Translations under genes and position numbers: made by a program | Notes under the pieces: model-generated | What the model was told of the DNA's origin: nothing | Seen by the model: only the letters and a program-made list of their open reading frames with translations | The model's database searches: none | In this document: piece by piece, positions 13,478 to 24,450 of the stretch | Numbering within the stretch: position 1 is the first letter of the stretch | Layout: each line of letters starts with the position of its first letter | DNA from: Latrodectus hesperus | Lineage: Eukaryota > Arthropoda > Arachnida > Araneae > Theridiidae | Length of the DNA stretch: 64,000 nt | Direction: 5' to 3' | Assembly: GCA_037975125.1 (NCBI GenBank) | Contig: CM075862.1 | Coordinates: 15,318,125 to 15,382,124, forward strand

Positions 13478-14295
13478 AAACATAAGTAAAAATGTCCAAA
13501 TATCACAAATAAGTGTAGAATAGTTTTAAAAGAGTATAGTATGGAACTTGAAGATCATATATTCAAGCTCTGTTAATCAGATAAAAGTGCAAATACTGAA
13601 TGAAGTTGAAATGTATAACTGAAGATTAATTAAGATAGTTATTTGATGAGTGGAATGTTATATTCAGCAGGTGAATAAAACTATTAATATTGGTTAATAG
13701 AAGCAAAAGAAAGTGATAAGAGCTTTACATAGTATAAATTAGGAAAGTCAAGTCGATATGGTCAGATTCTCCAGGTAGGAAGGTCCTTAGTTTGATCCCA
13801 GCCACACTGTTTAACATTAGAAAATGGATGTTGCGCTTTTGTTTTCTGCATTCACATCTTTCGGGGGAGTGCAGGGGAGTTTTCCTTTGCGACTCGGGAG
13901 ACACACTGTTTACCAAAAATAGACCCGGAAGAGAGAGAAAGAGATGTAGTAGATTTTCAGCCACTTTGAACAACATCGGCTGTTAAGCTATTCTCAGTGT
14001 CAAATTAGTAAAAATCAGCTCACCGTTGTTCAGTAATAAGACTAGCTCAATCACAACAACCTTTGTACAACGGGAAAAAGCATACCTTGCTTCTTCATTC
14101 TGTTTGCACCTCCTCTGATGGGTTAGAGTCATCAATGTGCACCTCTGATGGGAGAAGGGTCTCTAGCGGGGGGGATCTCTCACGGGATGCGAGAATGTGG
14201 CATACTTTCTGTACGCAAAGTATTCTATATTTCTTCAAGTTCTTTTGCAGGACATTCACGATCGATGTTAAATGCCTTACAATGGCCTTTTGCAG
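13478..14295. other. Intergenic sequence, possible old SINE
   Basis: 13745-14000 has a B-box-like TTTGATCCCAG on the + strand and a GC-richer body, but no duplication or sister copy was found, so it is not called. Around 14110-14155 a CACCT(C)CTGATGGG motif occurs twice. Nothing coding is seen. Confidence 0.35.
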
Positions 14296-14308
14296 TTACG
14301 CTATCCGT

Positions 14309-14804
14309 TAAACTGAACTAAACTTGTGACACGACATCCCATATGTATATGCCTTGTTCCGCAGTGCCCATATCTGTTTCTGTTTCAATATCAAGAATCT
14401 GTTTTCTTGACCGAGGGCTCTGGTGTGAGAAAATATTTCCTGGTTAGGTGGTCAGCCTAAAGCGAAACCCGCACTATTTAGTTTCCAAGCATGTATGATT
14501 CTTAGCTCATCGACCCACTGAAGGGATGAAAGACTTGAGTCAACCTTTCCTAGTCTGAGGATCAAACTTTAGTTTGTATGTCGCTCAACGGTCATTTTTT
14601 GCACAAGAGGTCTAATTAGACTGGCACCTATGATTTAAAGTGGATTCCGAACCGCTACAAACATCCATGCCCAAGGTGGGATTCGAACCCTCGAACTGTT
14701 GAACCGAAGGCAAGAGCGCTAACCATTCGGCTGCCAGCTCGGCGATCAAACCATAGATCTGTGATTTGGAAGCACAAAGCGCTCTATCATACACCACCGG
14801 GATT
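14309..14804 (-). repeat. tRNA-derived SINE, family 5, split by a family-1 SINE
   Basis: The minus-strand head starts near 14801 with an A-box-like TGATAGAGCGC. Its B box region (GGTTTGATCCTCAGA) is interrupted by the SINE at 14573-14743. Outer target duplications TTA(C/T)GCTATCCGT lie at 14296-14308 and 14805-14817. Without the inner element and its duplication the outer SINE is about 310 bp. Confidence 0.82.
14573..14743 (-). repeat. tRNA-derived SINE, family 1, nested copy
   Basis: Closely related to the element at 9273-9448 (same head, B box and body). It is flanked by a 13-bp duplication with two mismatches, GATCAAAC(TT/CA)TAG, at 14560-14572 and 14744-14756. It lies inside the older family-5 SINE, at that element's B box. 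Confidence 0.92.
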
Positions 14805-14817
14805 TTATGCTATCCGT

Positions 14818-15210
14818 ACGTAGTATCAAATTAGTAAATTTATGATTGTTTAATTCATCAGAATAAAGTTAAATTAGTTGATGACTTTGAATATATATTC
14901 TAACAACAGATTTCCAGTTAGAATTTAGAAAGAAAGCTAGTCTCTTCATGTACACAATTTGTCAAGATGTATTCAAATGAAATTCTTCATATACAGAGTT
15001 TTAGAAAATATTGTTTTAAAAAAATGAATGTGCATTGTCGATTGTGCTGTAGTCAAAACATCTTAAAAGAAACAATGAAAATATATAGCTGGAATGGTAA
15101 ATAAGCAATTTGTTTTACCAGGAAATCAGTAAGTCCTCTGGAAATCAAGGAATAGTTGTATCGATACGCATTAATATGCAATTAGATGAAAAATTCGTGT
15201 ACATTTGATT
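14818..15210. other. AT-rich intergenic sequence
   Basis: No feature recognised. Confidence 0.45.
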
Positions 15211-15224
15211 GATCATTCAATGTG

Positions 15225-15530
15225 TATTGTTGTTGCATAATGCCCTTTTCAGCATGACAAGGATTGGAAGTGATGACATATATTGAGGCACACCCAGTGT
15301 GTGTGTGCCATCATAAACCCGAAAGTGGGTCATCGTAATTTAGAAGCAGGGACCAAGCAAATGACCGCGCAGTTGGCCTGCCACCCCAGAGGTATCATTT
15401 CACTTGGAGGGCATTGCGACCACGACCTATTTAACGTAACCCAACCGCCATTAGTGAACATGGCGGATCTTCGATTGGGTTGAGATTCTAACTCACTACC
15501 TTCCGATAATGAGAACGAAAGCCTTAACCA
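15225..15530 (-). repeat. tRNA-derived SINE, family 3, head-truncated
   Basis: Shares the diagnostic GGTATCATTTCACTTGGAGG block (near 15391) and the body of the 13116-13477 copy. The tRNA-like head stops early at about 15530. ATCATTCAA at 15212-15220 and 15531-15539 could be the target duplication. Confidence 0.8.
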
Positions 15531-15545
15531 ATCATTCAAAGAGTT

Positions 15546-17070
15546 AGGATCTGAAATCATGAATATTGATATTTAATGAAGCAACTACAGTAAACTTGGC
15601 AGAAATGATACAATGTATATATCAAGGTAATACCTACTGACATAAGCCCTCCCAATCCAAAATCATTAAAAACTTATTTTTAAATATTCATTGCAGATTA
15701 TGATACATTATCTAACATGTATAATACCAAAAAGTAAATTGTCAACATGTAGAAAAAAATGGTGTAAATATCTAACAAAATTTGCCAAAACGTCTCGGAA
15801 AATCTTTCTAAAATGATCAAGTTATAACCATTAACAGTTTATATACCTGTTACATGAAAAACAACATGTAGGGATTGAGACGTAATTTCACAATGCACGT
15901 GACACAAAGCAAAGCTCAATAATATTTCCTTGATAAGTTTCTTTTGATTTCCTAAGTATTTAATTCATCAGATTTTAAATTGTCTTATTAATATTTTAAA
16001 AATCTAAAGTATTTTCTATGTGCAAAGCAGGAATTTTCTCTAGAATGTAGTTTGACGTTCGATCGTTATAAGCTTAGTATCTTAGCTCTACTGAAGAATG
16101 TAAGATTATGGTTTAAGGAAGATGAAGTACACCTCACTTAATTTGTTGATGAAGGTTAGAAATTTATCTCAGAAATATTTTTCCTGACTCAAATGCTCGT
16201 AATCTAGCTGATATTTGATAGCAAACAAAGAAAATTCATCTTAGATGTGTATCATTATCATTTTTCTGTTTGTCAGCTAAAGTATTCAAGGGGTCTCACT
16301 AAGACATTTCATTCATTAGCAGTATAAAATAAGAGAAGTATTCCCAGCATGATCAGAACAATCTATTCATGGTATACTAATTCATAGTATTTGGAAAACT
16401 ATTCATAATTATTCATTAAAGATACTATGAATAGTTCTACTGATTCATAGTATCTTTAATAGTGTATGCAAATGGCACATTATGATATAGTCAAAGCAAT
16501 TAATAGGAAAAACGTATTATCCCGTATTCTACGTTTGGTGAGAAATTGACTTTGCTTCAAGAAAAATGCCCATAGAGTATTATATATTTCACGTATTCTC
16601 TCTGTCAAATGAATGTATATTTCAATCCATATAAGCCTTATTCAATACGTCAGCCGAATTTTTGTCCGGACCTGAGTTAAGAGCTGAAGAGATTGAAACT
16701 GTGTCAGAATGTTGGTCTCTTGTTAACTGAAAATATTTTTTATAATCCTCTGCAAGTAGGGTTTTCACCTTTATCAGCACAACCTTATATAGTGGGTCAT
16801 ACAATAAGTGTACCATCGTGTGTGGCCCCGAAAATGAATGGGTTAATTTAAATTGTAATTAATCATGGCTTCTTCAAGCTGTAAAGTTGCTTATACCATG
16901 ATGTATACCATTCCAGAACTTTGGTTGCTTCGAGAACGGATGAGTTTTTCTTAAGCTTCTTTAAAAATTATCATTCATGTGTAATCGCTGAGGATATAGA
17001 TTGCATGTGTACCGCATGGGATATTGACTTCCTTCCGCATTCTTGCATTGTACTATAATTAATAAATAAT
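15546..17070. other. AT-rich intergenic sequence with one hairpin
   Basis: No gene recognised. A perfect 18-bp inverted repeat, ATTAAAGATACTATGAAT and its complement, lies at 16415-16432 and 16443-16460 with a 10-base loop. Confidence 0.5.
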
Positions 17071-17071
17071 T

Positions 17072-17140
17072 TTGAACCATGATCTAGTGACGAGGTCACA
17101 CCTGAGCTGCCACCCTTCTCTCCACATCCACACCACACCA
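17072..17140 (-). repeat. Dispersed repeat, SINE-like, partial
   Basis: Matches 20905-20975: both carry TTTTGAACCA...AGTGACGAG(G/A)TCACAC in the same orientation. The reverse strand has a weak B-box-like TGGTTCAAAAT. It directly precedes the LINE 3' fragment. Confidence 0.5.
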
Positions 17141-17526
17141 GTTCTAAGATGCTCTAGGCAGAAGATACGTTTAATCGTAGGCTTCATAACTGGGCACTAC
17201 TATTTCAGAAAACACCTCCATAAAATGGGACTGTTTCAGCAAGACCCTATCTGCAGGAAATGTCATACGCAAGAGGATACGGCCAAGCATATCATTTACG
17301 AATGCGAGGCCTTTGCCCTCCCTAGATTAACTTCTTTAGGCATCATCCATACTAGAGAGTTACACCTAGACTCCATTAAAAGGTTATATATCCGATTTTA
17401 TTAATAAAGTGGGTGACCCGAGCAACTGGAACTAGGAAACATTGGGTTTGAAGTTAATAGTACAAAATGTTGATAAAAGCAGAGGTGCCCAATGACATAC
17501 AAACCCAACTCTAAGAAGAAGAAGAA
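17140..17526 (+). mobile_element. Non-LTR retrotransposon (LINE) 3' fragment
   Basis: The reading frame to the stop at 17402-17404 ends in a segment typical of the C-terminus of R1/jockey-type LINE polyproteins. A TGHYYFRKHLHKMG stretch is followed by a zinc-knuckle pattern, C-x2-C-x7-H-x4-C (CRKCHTQEDTAKHIIYEC). After the stop comes a short UTR ending in a GAA-repeat tail near 17513-17527, the usual 3' end of such elements. Everything 5' of the knuckle is missing, a typical 5'-truncated insertion. In the full element this protein drives target-primed reverse transcription; this fragment cannot. Confidence 0.82.
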
Positions 17527-17539
17527 GGGGCTGGAAGCC

Positions 17540-17668
17540 AAGTATTGGAGGTCTTCTGCTTAGTCCCTGCTTCAAAATTATGAAAATCCCACCCGGCTGC
17601 TTCTATTGAACTGGTAGAGTCCATCTCAGGGCTAGGTACAGGGAAGCACGCTGGTGCAACAACAGCAG
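17540..17668 (+). repeat. Family-3 SINE, tail part only, + strand
   Basis: Reverse-complement match to 21620-21720: CTTAGTCCCTGCTTCAAAAT and CCACCCGGCTGCTTCTAT occur in both. The tRNA head is absent. Confidence 0.75.
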
Positions 17669-18290
17669 TGTATAACTCCAATTATCCGAAATCCGTCAAT
17701 CCAAATCGCTTTCAAAATTTCAGAAAAATAAATTAGACTGAAGAAGAGAAAAAGAAAAATAGAAAGAAAGGTAAAAAGAGAAAGGAGAAGATGACAATGA
17801 CGTGTCATTTGAGAAATTCAGAAACAGCCTTTTGAAAATTCCTGGTTGTTCTGAAGTTAGTGCTGAAGATATAAGAAAAGGGATTATGAGTCAGACATTG
17901 GGTTTCAAATTGAAAATGATTGTCAACGAGAATTGAAAATATCGAGGAAGAAGATGACCTTAATGACCATGTTCAAGCAGACACGGGACCATCAGCTAGT
18001 GAAGCAATGCCGTACTTGAAACCGCTTTGAAGTGGGTGGGGAGTCAGCCGGAGTGTGACCACGTGTGAATTCTCACTGTCAAGCGGATGCCCTTCTAGAT
18101 TGACAGAAAATGGATGAAGGCAGTGAAACAGCTTATTCTGAACGAGATGTTCAGCAAGCAATGACTGTCATTTAAAGCACTGAACATGCATACTATATTA
18201 ATGTACAGTACTTGTAAGTACCTTAATATGTACCCTTTTTTCGATAAAATCCAGTTCACCGAATTTTTTTAAATAGTTATTCTGTTATTG
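17669..18290 (+). mobile_element. pogo/Tigger-like DNA transposon fragment
   Basis: The left edge reads as a Tigger-type terminus (AATTATCCGAAATCC, 17684-17698). 17930-18175 has the flavour of the C-terminal end of a jerky/pogo transposase read across frameshifts: an acidic EEDDLNDHVQ stretch, a TGPSASEAM stretch and a final KQLILNEMFSKQ-like stretch. No complete frame or convincing right inverted repeat was found. The family call rests on recognition of weak motifs. Confidence 0.45.
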
Positions 18291-19928
18291 TTTAACAATA
18301 CAACTTGAAATATTGGTGACAAATACAGCAACAATAAGTTTAACCAATGAGTGTTTCCTAATTATTCTAAAAATTTATGAGTTTTAATATTTACGAAGAT
18401 ATATATGAGAGTGTGTGTGAGAGAGATAGAAGAGTTATTTGATATTTTTCAGAATAAAATATATGAAATTTTACATTGTTGCCCAAATATTTTCCGGAAA
18501 AAAGTATATTTCAATTATAAGTGTTTATTCATTCGTAAAAAATGTGAATAATATCAAATCATAACAAATATTCATTAAAACGTAATGTATTTAGTGTGCA
18601 GATCTCATTTTCGAAACAACGCTTGCTGTGTTAATGTCAGTTTTCAAATGATATATAATGACAATTTATAGACCAGAGATAATAAAATCGCGCGACAATA
18701 TTTTCATTTCAAAACAATATTAAAATCACTTTAAATGATTGTAAAAAATGTTGATATTTATAAATATTAAATATTTAAAATAAATTTTGAGGAAGTATGT
18801 TTAACATGAATGCAACAGATGAAACACACTAAAGCAAAAAATGTTATGAAATAACAATTTGTTAAAAAAAAAATGCATAGTATAAACACATTAAATTTTG
18901 TTTCCCAGAAAAATGAATTTTATTAATTAAAAATAAGCATTGTGTTAATATTAGGGCATTATACACTTATATAATAGTATAATATAGTTTTTTTTCTTAT
19001 ATGTCATGATTCAATCAATTACAAAAATCTGATTGAATACATTTGCAAATCGATAATATATGTAGTTTTACAAAATTTAGATTCATTAAAATTTGTGCTG
19101 ATACACAACCTATCAAGTTATTTCCAAACCATTTAGAAAGTAATTTATATTTTCTTTTTTCGCATACTTTGCGTTAGCTAAGTGCAATTCTGTTTTCTTT
19201 TTTAAGTTCCTTAATATGCAAGTTATTATTTTTTTCTTAATGTATCTCAAATCCTCTTCATCAGACTGGAACCAATAGTTACGCAACTCTAAAAACGGTT
19301 AAGTTTCCTTTTTTCTTTAATGATTTTTAAATTTCTCTTTAATATATCTTATTGTTATTATTTTTATAAGAAAACATCATATATTTTTTTATGTTTGAAC
19401 ATAATTATTTGAAATTGATGTATTATATTTCTGTCCTTAATGTATTCAACATAGAGTGTTATAAATCTTAGTATCTATTTCATAATTTGAACTTAGTCAA
19501 TATTATTGTAGTAATCGCAATATTTTCTTTTAGCTAAGTTTTTAAGCTAATTTTTTCTTCTAGTTTCTAAAATTATATCGATAAATTGAAATGCATATTA
19601 TCTGATTAAAAAGAAAAAGAAATAATGAAAGTAAAATTATTTATTATTCACTTCATTACTTTTCACAATACATGACTCATTAATATGAACACAATTTTAC
19701 TTTAATTTTTTTTAATAATCACTCAAATATAAGCAGACTTGTGCTGTTTCTTTCACTCAAATTTCCTTCAAATAAAATTTTTTTACCAGTAACAAAGTAG
19801 TGATGAATGACACCAAAATTACTTAAACAAATTCTTATTTTTATCCCTTCTTAAAATGTTTTACGTGTTTATATTTATTACGAAATAACAATAAAAATGT
19901 ACTTAAGATTTCAAGAATTTAATAGAAT
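18291..19928. other. AT-rich intergenic sequence
   Basis: No coding or repeat signal recognised. Confidence 0.45.
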
Positions 19929-20143
19929 AATGAAGGCCATTCTGAAATTTTTGAATCAAGTGCAAATGAGAAGGGGTGGAAGAAAAATTAAAAATTAAAT
20001 TCGAACTATTTTATTCCAGAAGATACGAATTTTTTCACAGGCCAATTGCAAGAAGTTTAGCTTAAGATAAGTTTTAGACTGAATTAAATATGGAGCTGAC
20101 GCGAGAACACTATAGTAGTAGGATTTTCTATAATTTAAAATTG

Positions 20144-20452
20144 CCGACCAATGGCTGATTGGTTAGCGTTCCTGACTCTTGAGCTGTGGGTCCCGGGTTC
20201 GAATCCCGATTTGGGCATGTATGTTACTATCTCTCTGTGTTTCTCTGTCCTTTCTTGTGTGTTGATGTATGAATGTGACCCGCCCGATAAACGGGTCTGT
20301 GGTGGTATGACGCGGGTAATGCTACTCGCCTCCGTGACTTGGTTCACAGGTGCCCGCTGGGTAATGACAAATGAGTAGCAGTTTCCGGCCTTGTTGTGGC
20401 GAAGGGTTAGTCACCCAAGTGCCCGCCGTTATTAAAAAAATAATAATAATAA
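20144..20452 (+). repeat. tRNA-derived SINE, family 2
   Basis: + strand. The A box region is TGGCTGATTGGTTAGCGTTCC, here GGTTAGCGTTCC, and the perfect B box is GGTTCGAATCC near 20194-20206. A body of about 220 bases and an A-rich (TAA)n tail follow. A perfect 13-bp target duplication, TAATTTAAAATTG, lies at 20131-20143 and 20453-20465, inside the mariner N-terminal coding region. A diverged sister lies at about 40690-40970. Confidence 0.94.
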
Positions 20453-20572
20453 TAATTTAAAATTGGAATCAAGTTGAATATGCATTCAACAACATTTGCT
20501 GTTTGGAAATGAAGATCCATTTTGTGATACCATTTTCAGATGCCTTAAAGAATTTGCAATTCTTTTATAAAG

Positions 20573-20573
<1 letters not shown>

Positions 20574-20608
<35 letters not shown>

Positions 20609-20613
20609 TAGAT

Positions 20614-20711
<98 letters not shown>

Positions 20712-20720
20712 TATATATTG
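20574..20720. repeat. (TA)n microsatellite
   Basis: TA array with a short GATA run near 20606-20618, lying inside the decayed mariner. Confidence 0.95.
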
Positions 20721-20829
20721 TTATGCTGATACATATCAATATATGTAGAATATATATCTGCATTACAATAGTAACTACTGCACAAAGAAATAATACAAAA
20801 GATATTTAATATTGCATCCGCTGCATACA

Positions 20830-20985
20830 TGCATACATAGCGGTGCAAGTGAGCCCCGGATGGTACCTTAAGTTTAACAGAATACTCGCTATCACCTAGC
20901 GACTGGTAATTTTGAACCACAATCAAGTGACGAGATCACACATGAGTTGGCACCTTCTTCTCTACATCAAAGCAGCATCCGCGGA
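20830..20985 (-). repeat. Dispersed SINE-like repeat within the mariner
   Basis: 20905-20975 matches 17072-17140. Mariner homology resumes at about 20985. The minus strand has a B-box-like GTGGTTCAAAAT. Boundaries are approximate. Confidence 0.5.
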
Positions 20986-21610
20986 AGTACTAGTCATCCT
21001 ACCAATCAGTGCCCGCGGCAAATGATACTGATCTTAACGGGAAGTGGCCACTGAGACACTGCAGTTCTTCCGCTGTTGTAGAAAAAATTATTAATGAAGA
21101 ATTGAATAAAAGAAATAAATTCGTCGCTGGATTCCTCATAGCTAAAACAAATATAAAAAAATGCTGAATATGTCTGAATCAGTAAATTGAATTCTCGAAT
21201 TATTTAAGAAATACTGGTCACAACATTATCTCGAAAATTGTGACTAGTTACGAAATATATATCGGTTTCTGTAGTTCCAACCTATGAAGAAAATGAGGTA
21301 TGGGTCTTCGATTATGAACGTCCCCAAGAACGGAAAAAGCACGTGCCAGGAAACAATTCATGTATAGCGCTTTCTTTAATAGTTCAAAACTGGTCAAGGC
21401 TATCAACAAGGAAGGACAGGAAACAGCCACATTTAAATGGTAGGCTACTATAGGTCCTCGAGAAATTCCTCGAAAACTGAATGATAGAGAATTCCTCCTC
21501 ACTCGTGTTCCTGCATTTTTTCATTCAACAAGATTGATAATTGAGATTCTTGAATAAAAACACATCAAAGTGAAAGAGTATCCACCCAATTCATCTGAAC
21601 TAGCAATGCG

Positions 21611-21908
21611 TTGCATCAGGATGCTTCCCTACCTAGCCTTGAGTTGGACTCTACCAGTTAGATAGAAGCAGCCGGGTGGAGTCCTCGTGATTTTGAAGCA
21701 GGGACTAAGCACAAAACCCCTAATTAATAATTGACTTGTCACCCCCAAAGGTATTATTTCACTTGGGAGACATTGTTACCACGCCCTGTTTCAGCGTACC
21801 CCAGTCACCATTAGTGAACACGACGTATCTTTGGTTAAGCCCGGATTCGAACTCACTACCTTCCGATAATGAGAACGACGCTCTAACCAACCGGACCACC
21901 GTGGCCAC
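21611..21908 (-). repeat. tRNA-derived SINE, family 3, best-preserved copy
   Basis: The minus-strand head starts at about 21905 and reads like a complete tRNA 5' half. It contains an A-box region (GGTTGGTTAGAGCG) and a B box (GAGTTCGAATCC). Target duplications ACTAGC(A/T)ATG(C/T)G lie at 21599-21610 and 21909-21920, and the duplicated bases are mariner coding sequence. So it inserted after the mariner. Confidence 0.93.
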
Positions 21909-22170
21909 ACTAGCTATGTGTGACTTTTAGCCATTGTTTAGCCTGAGAAAAAACTTACGTGGAGATCTTTTCCATTCTCAAGAAGAGATTGGTGGTGCTG
22001 TCACTGCATTTTCATCCTCCATTCCAGGAAAGATTAAGGCATTTAATCTTGGAAAATTCCCGTACGGAAGCGTATTTATGATGGAGAAGACCACTTTGAA
22101 TACTGCTAAAATTTCATAAATTTAACTTTAAAAATATATGTGTCTCTCAAAAATTTAAGAATGGTCCTAG

Positions 22171-22984
22171 TATAAACTTTCTTAAATCAGAAAACTGAGG
22201 GAATCAATTCATAAAAGAATAAATTGAAAAAGAATAATAACATCAAATTCAGTTAAAAATTTGTATTTATAGCTTTAAAATAGGCAAAGAAAATTTTTCT
22301 TATCTTTTTTTTTTAAATGCCAGAAAGCTAATGATTTTTCATATGCGATGAAAAAATAATAAATATTTTCTCAATATTTCACTAAAAGCTAATAAAATAA
22401 GAAAAAGAAATCATGTTAATAAATTTCTAATTTAATTACGAAAAACACACACTAATAACATATATGTAGACTTGTGGCAAATCTTAAATAGTATAATATT
22501 ATGACAGTAATATTTAGGAATGTCATTAAGTTAAAAAATTTTAATGACCGCTACAAAACACACACCTCGATGATTAATTTTTAATATTTTTTCTAAGATA
22601 TTTCATAAGTTACTTTTTTAATATAAATAGAAGAAATATTAAACTCTTTGAACCCACAAAAATACTCAATTATTTTAAATAATGTAGGATGATATTAAAA
22701 AAAATTAAGACTTTAAATTAAAATGTTAATAATTTTGATGCGGGTAAAGTTTATATCTTGTTCACAACTGAAAACAAATTATTACAAGAGATTTTGGGAA
22801 GTAATACACTTATTTCTGTGGTAAAATGTGCAGGCTTATAGCTTAGAACTACCTATTAATATATCATTGCAAATTATTTAATCACTCGAATAAAAATTTT
22901 AAAAGAAATATACTATTAAATACTTTAAACGATATTTCAGTTTTATGTTATTATTCAGTTTAATATTATTGACAGACTATTTTT
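22171..22984. other. AT-rich intergenic sequence
   Basis: No feature recognised. Confidence 0.45.
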
Positions 22985-23115
22985 CTTCGCCACTTTAGTA
23001 CAGTGGCTGATCGGCTAACGAGCATAATCCGTTACAAGACTGTGTTCGCTATCCGAATTGATCGCCGATGTACCATCGACTTTTTATGTGAAATCGACTC
23101 ATTCGCTCTGGAGAA
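22985..23115 (+). repeat. Old tRNA-derived SINE remnant
   Basis: TGGCTGATCGGCTAACGAGC (23004-23023) resembles a tRNA D-arm/A-box segment. GTGTTCGCTATCC about 35 bases later resembles a decayed B box. A poly-A-like AAATTAAATTAAAAAAGG follows near 23125. No target duplication was found. Confidence 0.5.
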
Positions 23116-23878
23116 CCTAAAAATTAAATTAAAAAAGGATATATAATATATTAGTAAGTTTATATTAAAAAATGATACATACGTATAGTCTTGCATATTA
23201 ATCGGTCCTTTTCATTTCTTGTTTATTGGACATTAAAGAACATGTCCAGTGTCGATTGATTTTCTCTCTTTTTTAAGACTTTCTGGGAGATATTATGTAC
23301 TGTCGTTGTAAAGATCCCTAATCTTACTGGTATCAGCTTGGTTTGAGAGTCATTCTAAGACAGTCGCTCGGACACCCTCCCACTTCTTCAACGATTGAAC
23401 GAGGAAGAGTGTTACAAAAAAAAATGTTTCAGTTTTGAATGAAATCAAAACGGAAATTGATGGTCTACTTTGGCTATAAGTATTCTATTGGAAAAAAATA
23501 TTAGTTTAGAAATTTGAACTTTAATAAGTAAGCAAGATAATTCAAGAGAGATGAAAAACGATTTTTGATCCTTTGGATTTGGGAACTCTGCACAGCATGC
23601 TCAGAGAGCCAAGAAGTGTTCGTTAGAATTCGTTTTAATTTGTTATCCGAATATGTGTTCGTTGTTCGAAAACAAAAATCTTTTGTGAAAATGTTGGTTG
23701 TCCGATTTGTTCGCTGTTCGAACTGTTCGTTAACAGACCACCCTCTGTGCTTTCTTTCAGTTTCATTTACTATTACTAATATTAAATTCATTTACTAATA
23801 TTAAAATAAACAAAGCAATTCAGAATTGGTTCATAGACTTTTTAGTACATGACAGATTCTTATTATTCACTCTCTCTC

Positions 23879-23879
23879 A

Positions 23880-23954
<75 letters not shown>
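23879..23954. repeat. (TA)n microsatellite
   Basis: TA array preceded by TCTCTCTCAG; all ORFs through it are artefacts. Confidence 0.97.
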
Positions 23955-23957
<3 letters not shown>

Positions 23958-23960
23958 TGA

Positions 23961-24000
23961 GTCAATATGTATATATACATATTGACATTGAGACCAAACA

Positions 24001-24038
<38 letters not shown>

Positions 24039-24053
24039 TGTTTAGTCTCAATG
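23961..24053. repeat. Nested palindromes around a TA core
   Basis: 23961-23986 is a perfect 26-base palindrome. 23986-24053 is a second inverted repeat: arms of about 22 bases (CATTGAGACCAAACATGAT and its near-complement) with one mismatch, enclosing a (TA)n core that is itself self-complementary. Either could extrude a cruciform. Confidence 0.9.
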
Positions 24054-24289
24054 CCATCGGTATTAAATACATTGGTGGTTAGGTATATTTCTAGGCATAG
24101 TGTAAGAGCAGAGTAACACATAAAAATCTATTTAGAACCATTAATTCATTATTTTATTAATTGATATTTTTCAAATTAGTTAATAAGGTCCATAAGAATA
24201 TTGTTCACGGTCCTTAAAGGTTTTCCTAGAAATATAGGTTAAAAATAATTGCTCCAAAGATCATACTTGTAAAGTATCAAACTTTATGG

Positions 24290-24450
24290 CTAATTTTATG
24301 TGCAAGTCTTTGCAGCTAATAACAGCGGAGTTAGAAGCACAGCAAGCATCCATCTCCCATTGTTCAACAGTTGCTGGTATCGAACCCGTAACCCTATGCT
24401 CCGGAAAGCTTTTTCATACTATTAGGCCGAGGTGAGCACTATCAGATGTT
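24290..24450 (-). repeat. tRNA-derived SINE-like repeat
   Basis: The minus strand carries a GGTTACGGGTTCGATACC segment (near 24390), a good B-box region. Upstream there is a degraded A-box-like stretch in CGGCCTAATAGTATG. No sister copy was identified in the window. Confidence 0.5.

Larger units (their letters stand above)
19930..22170 (+). mobile_element. DD34D mariner, decayed, with nested insertions
   Basis: Homologous along its length to the mariner at 35976-37239. The left inverted repeat is near 19930-19957 (TTCTGAAATTTTTGA) and the right near 22141-22170. The start of the transposase is recognisable at 20091 (ATGGAGCTGACGCGAGAAC). Later matching blocks include 20985-21130, 21260-21450 and 21910-22120. 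The element is split by a SINE at 20144-20452, a TA array plus repeat (20574-20985) and a SINE at 21611-21908. Removing these leaves roughly the 1.26 kb of the related copy. Frameshifts and stops leave no usable transposase. Confidence 0.88.

Noticed and set aside
23501..23798. Overlapping ~90-codon frames on both strands
   Set aside because: Explained by the repeated TTCG-type motifs; no conserved protein feature.
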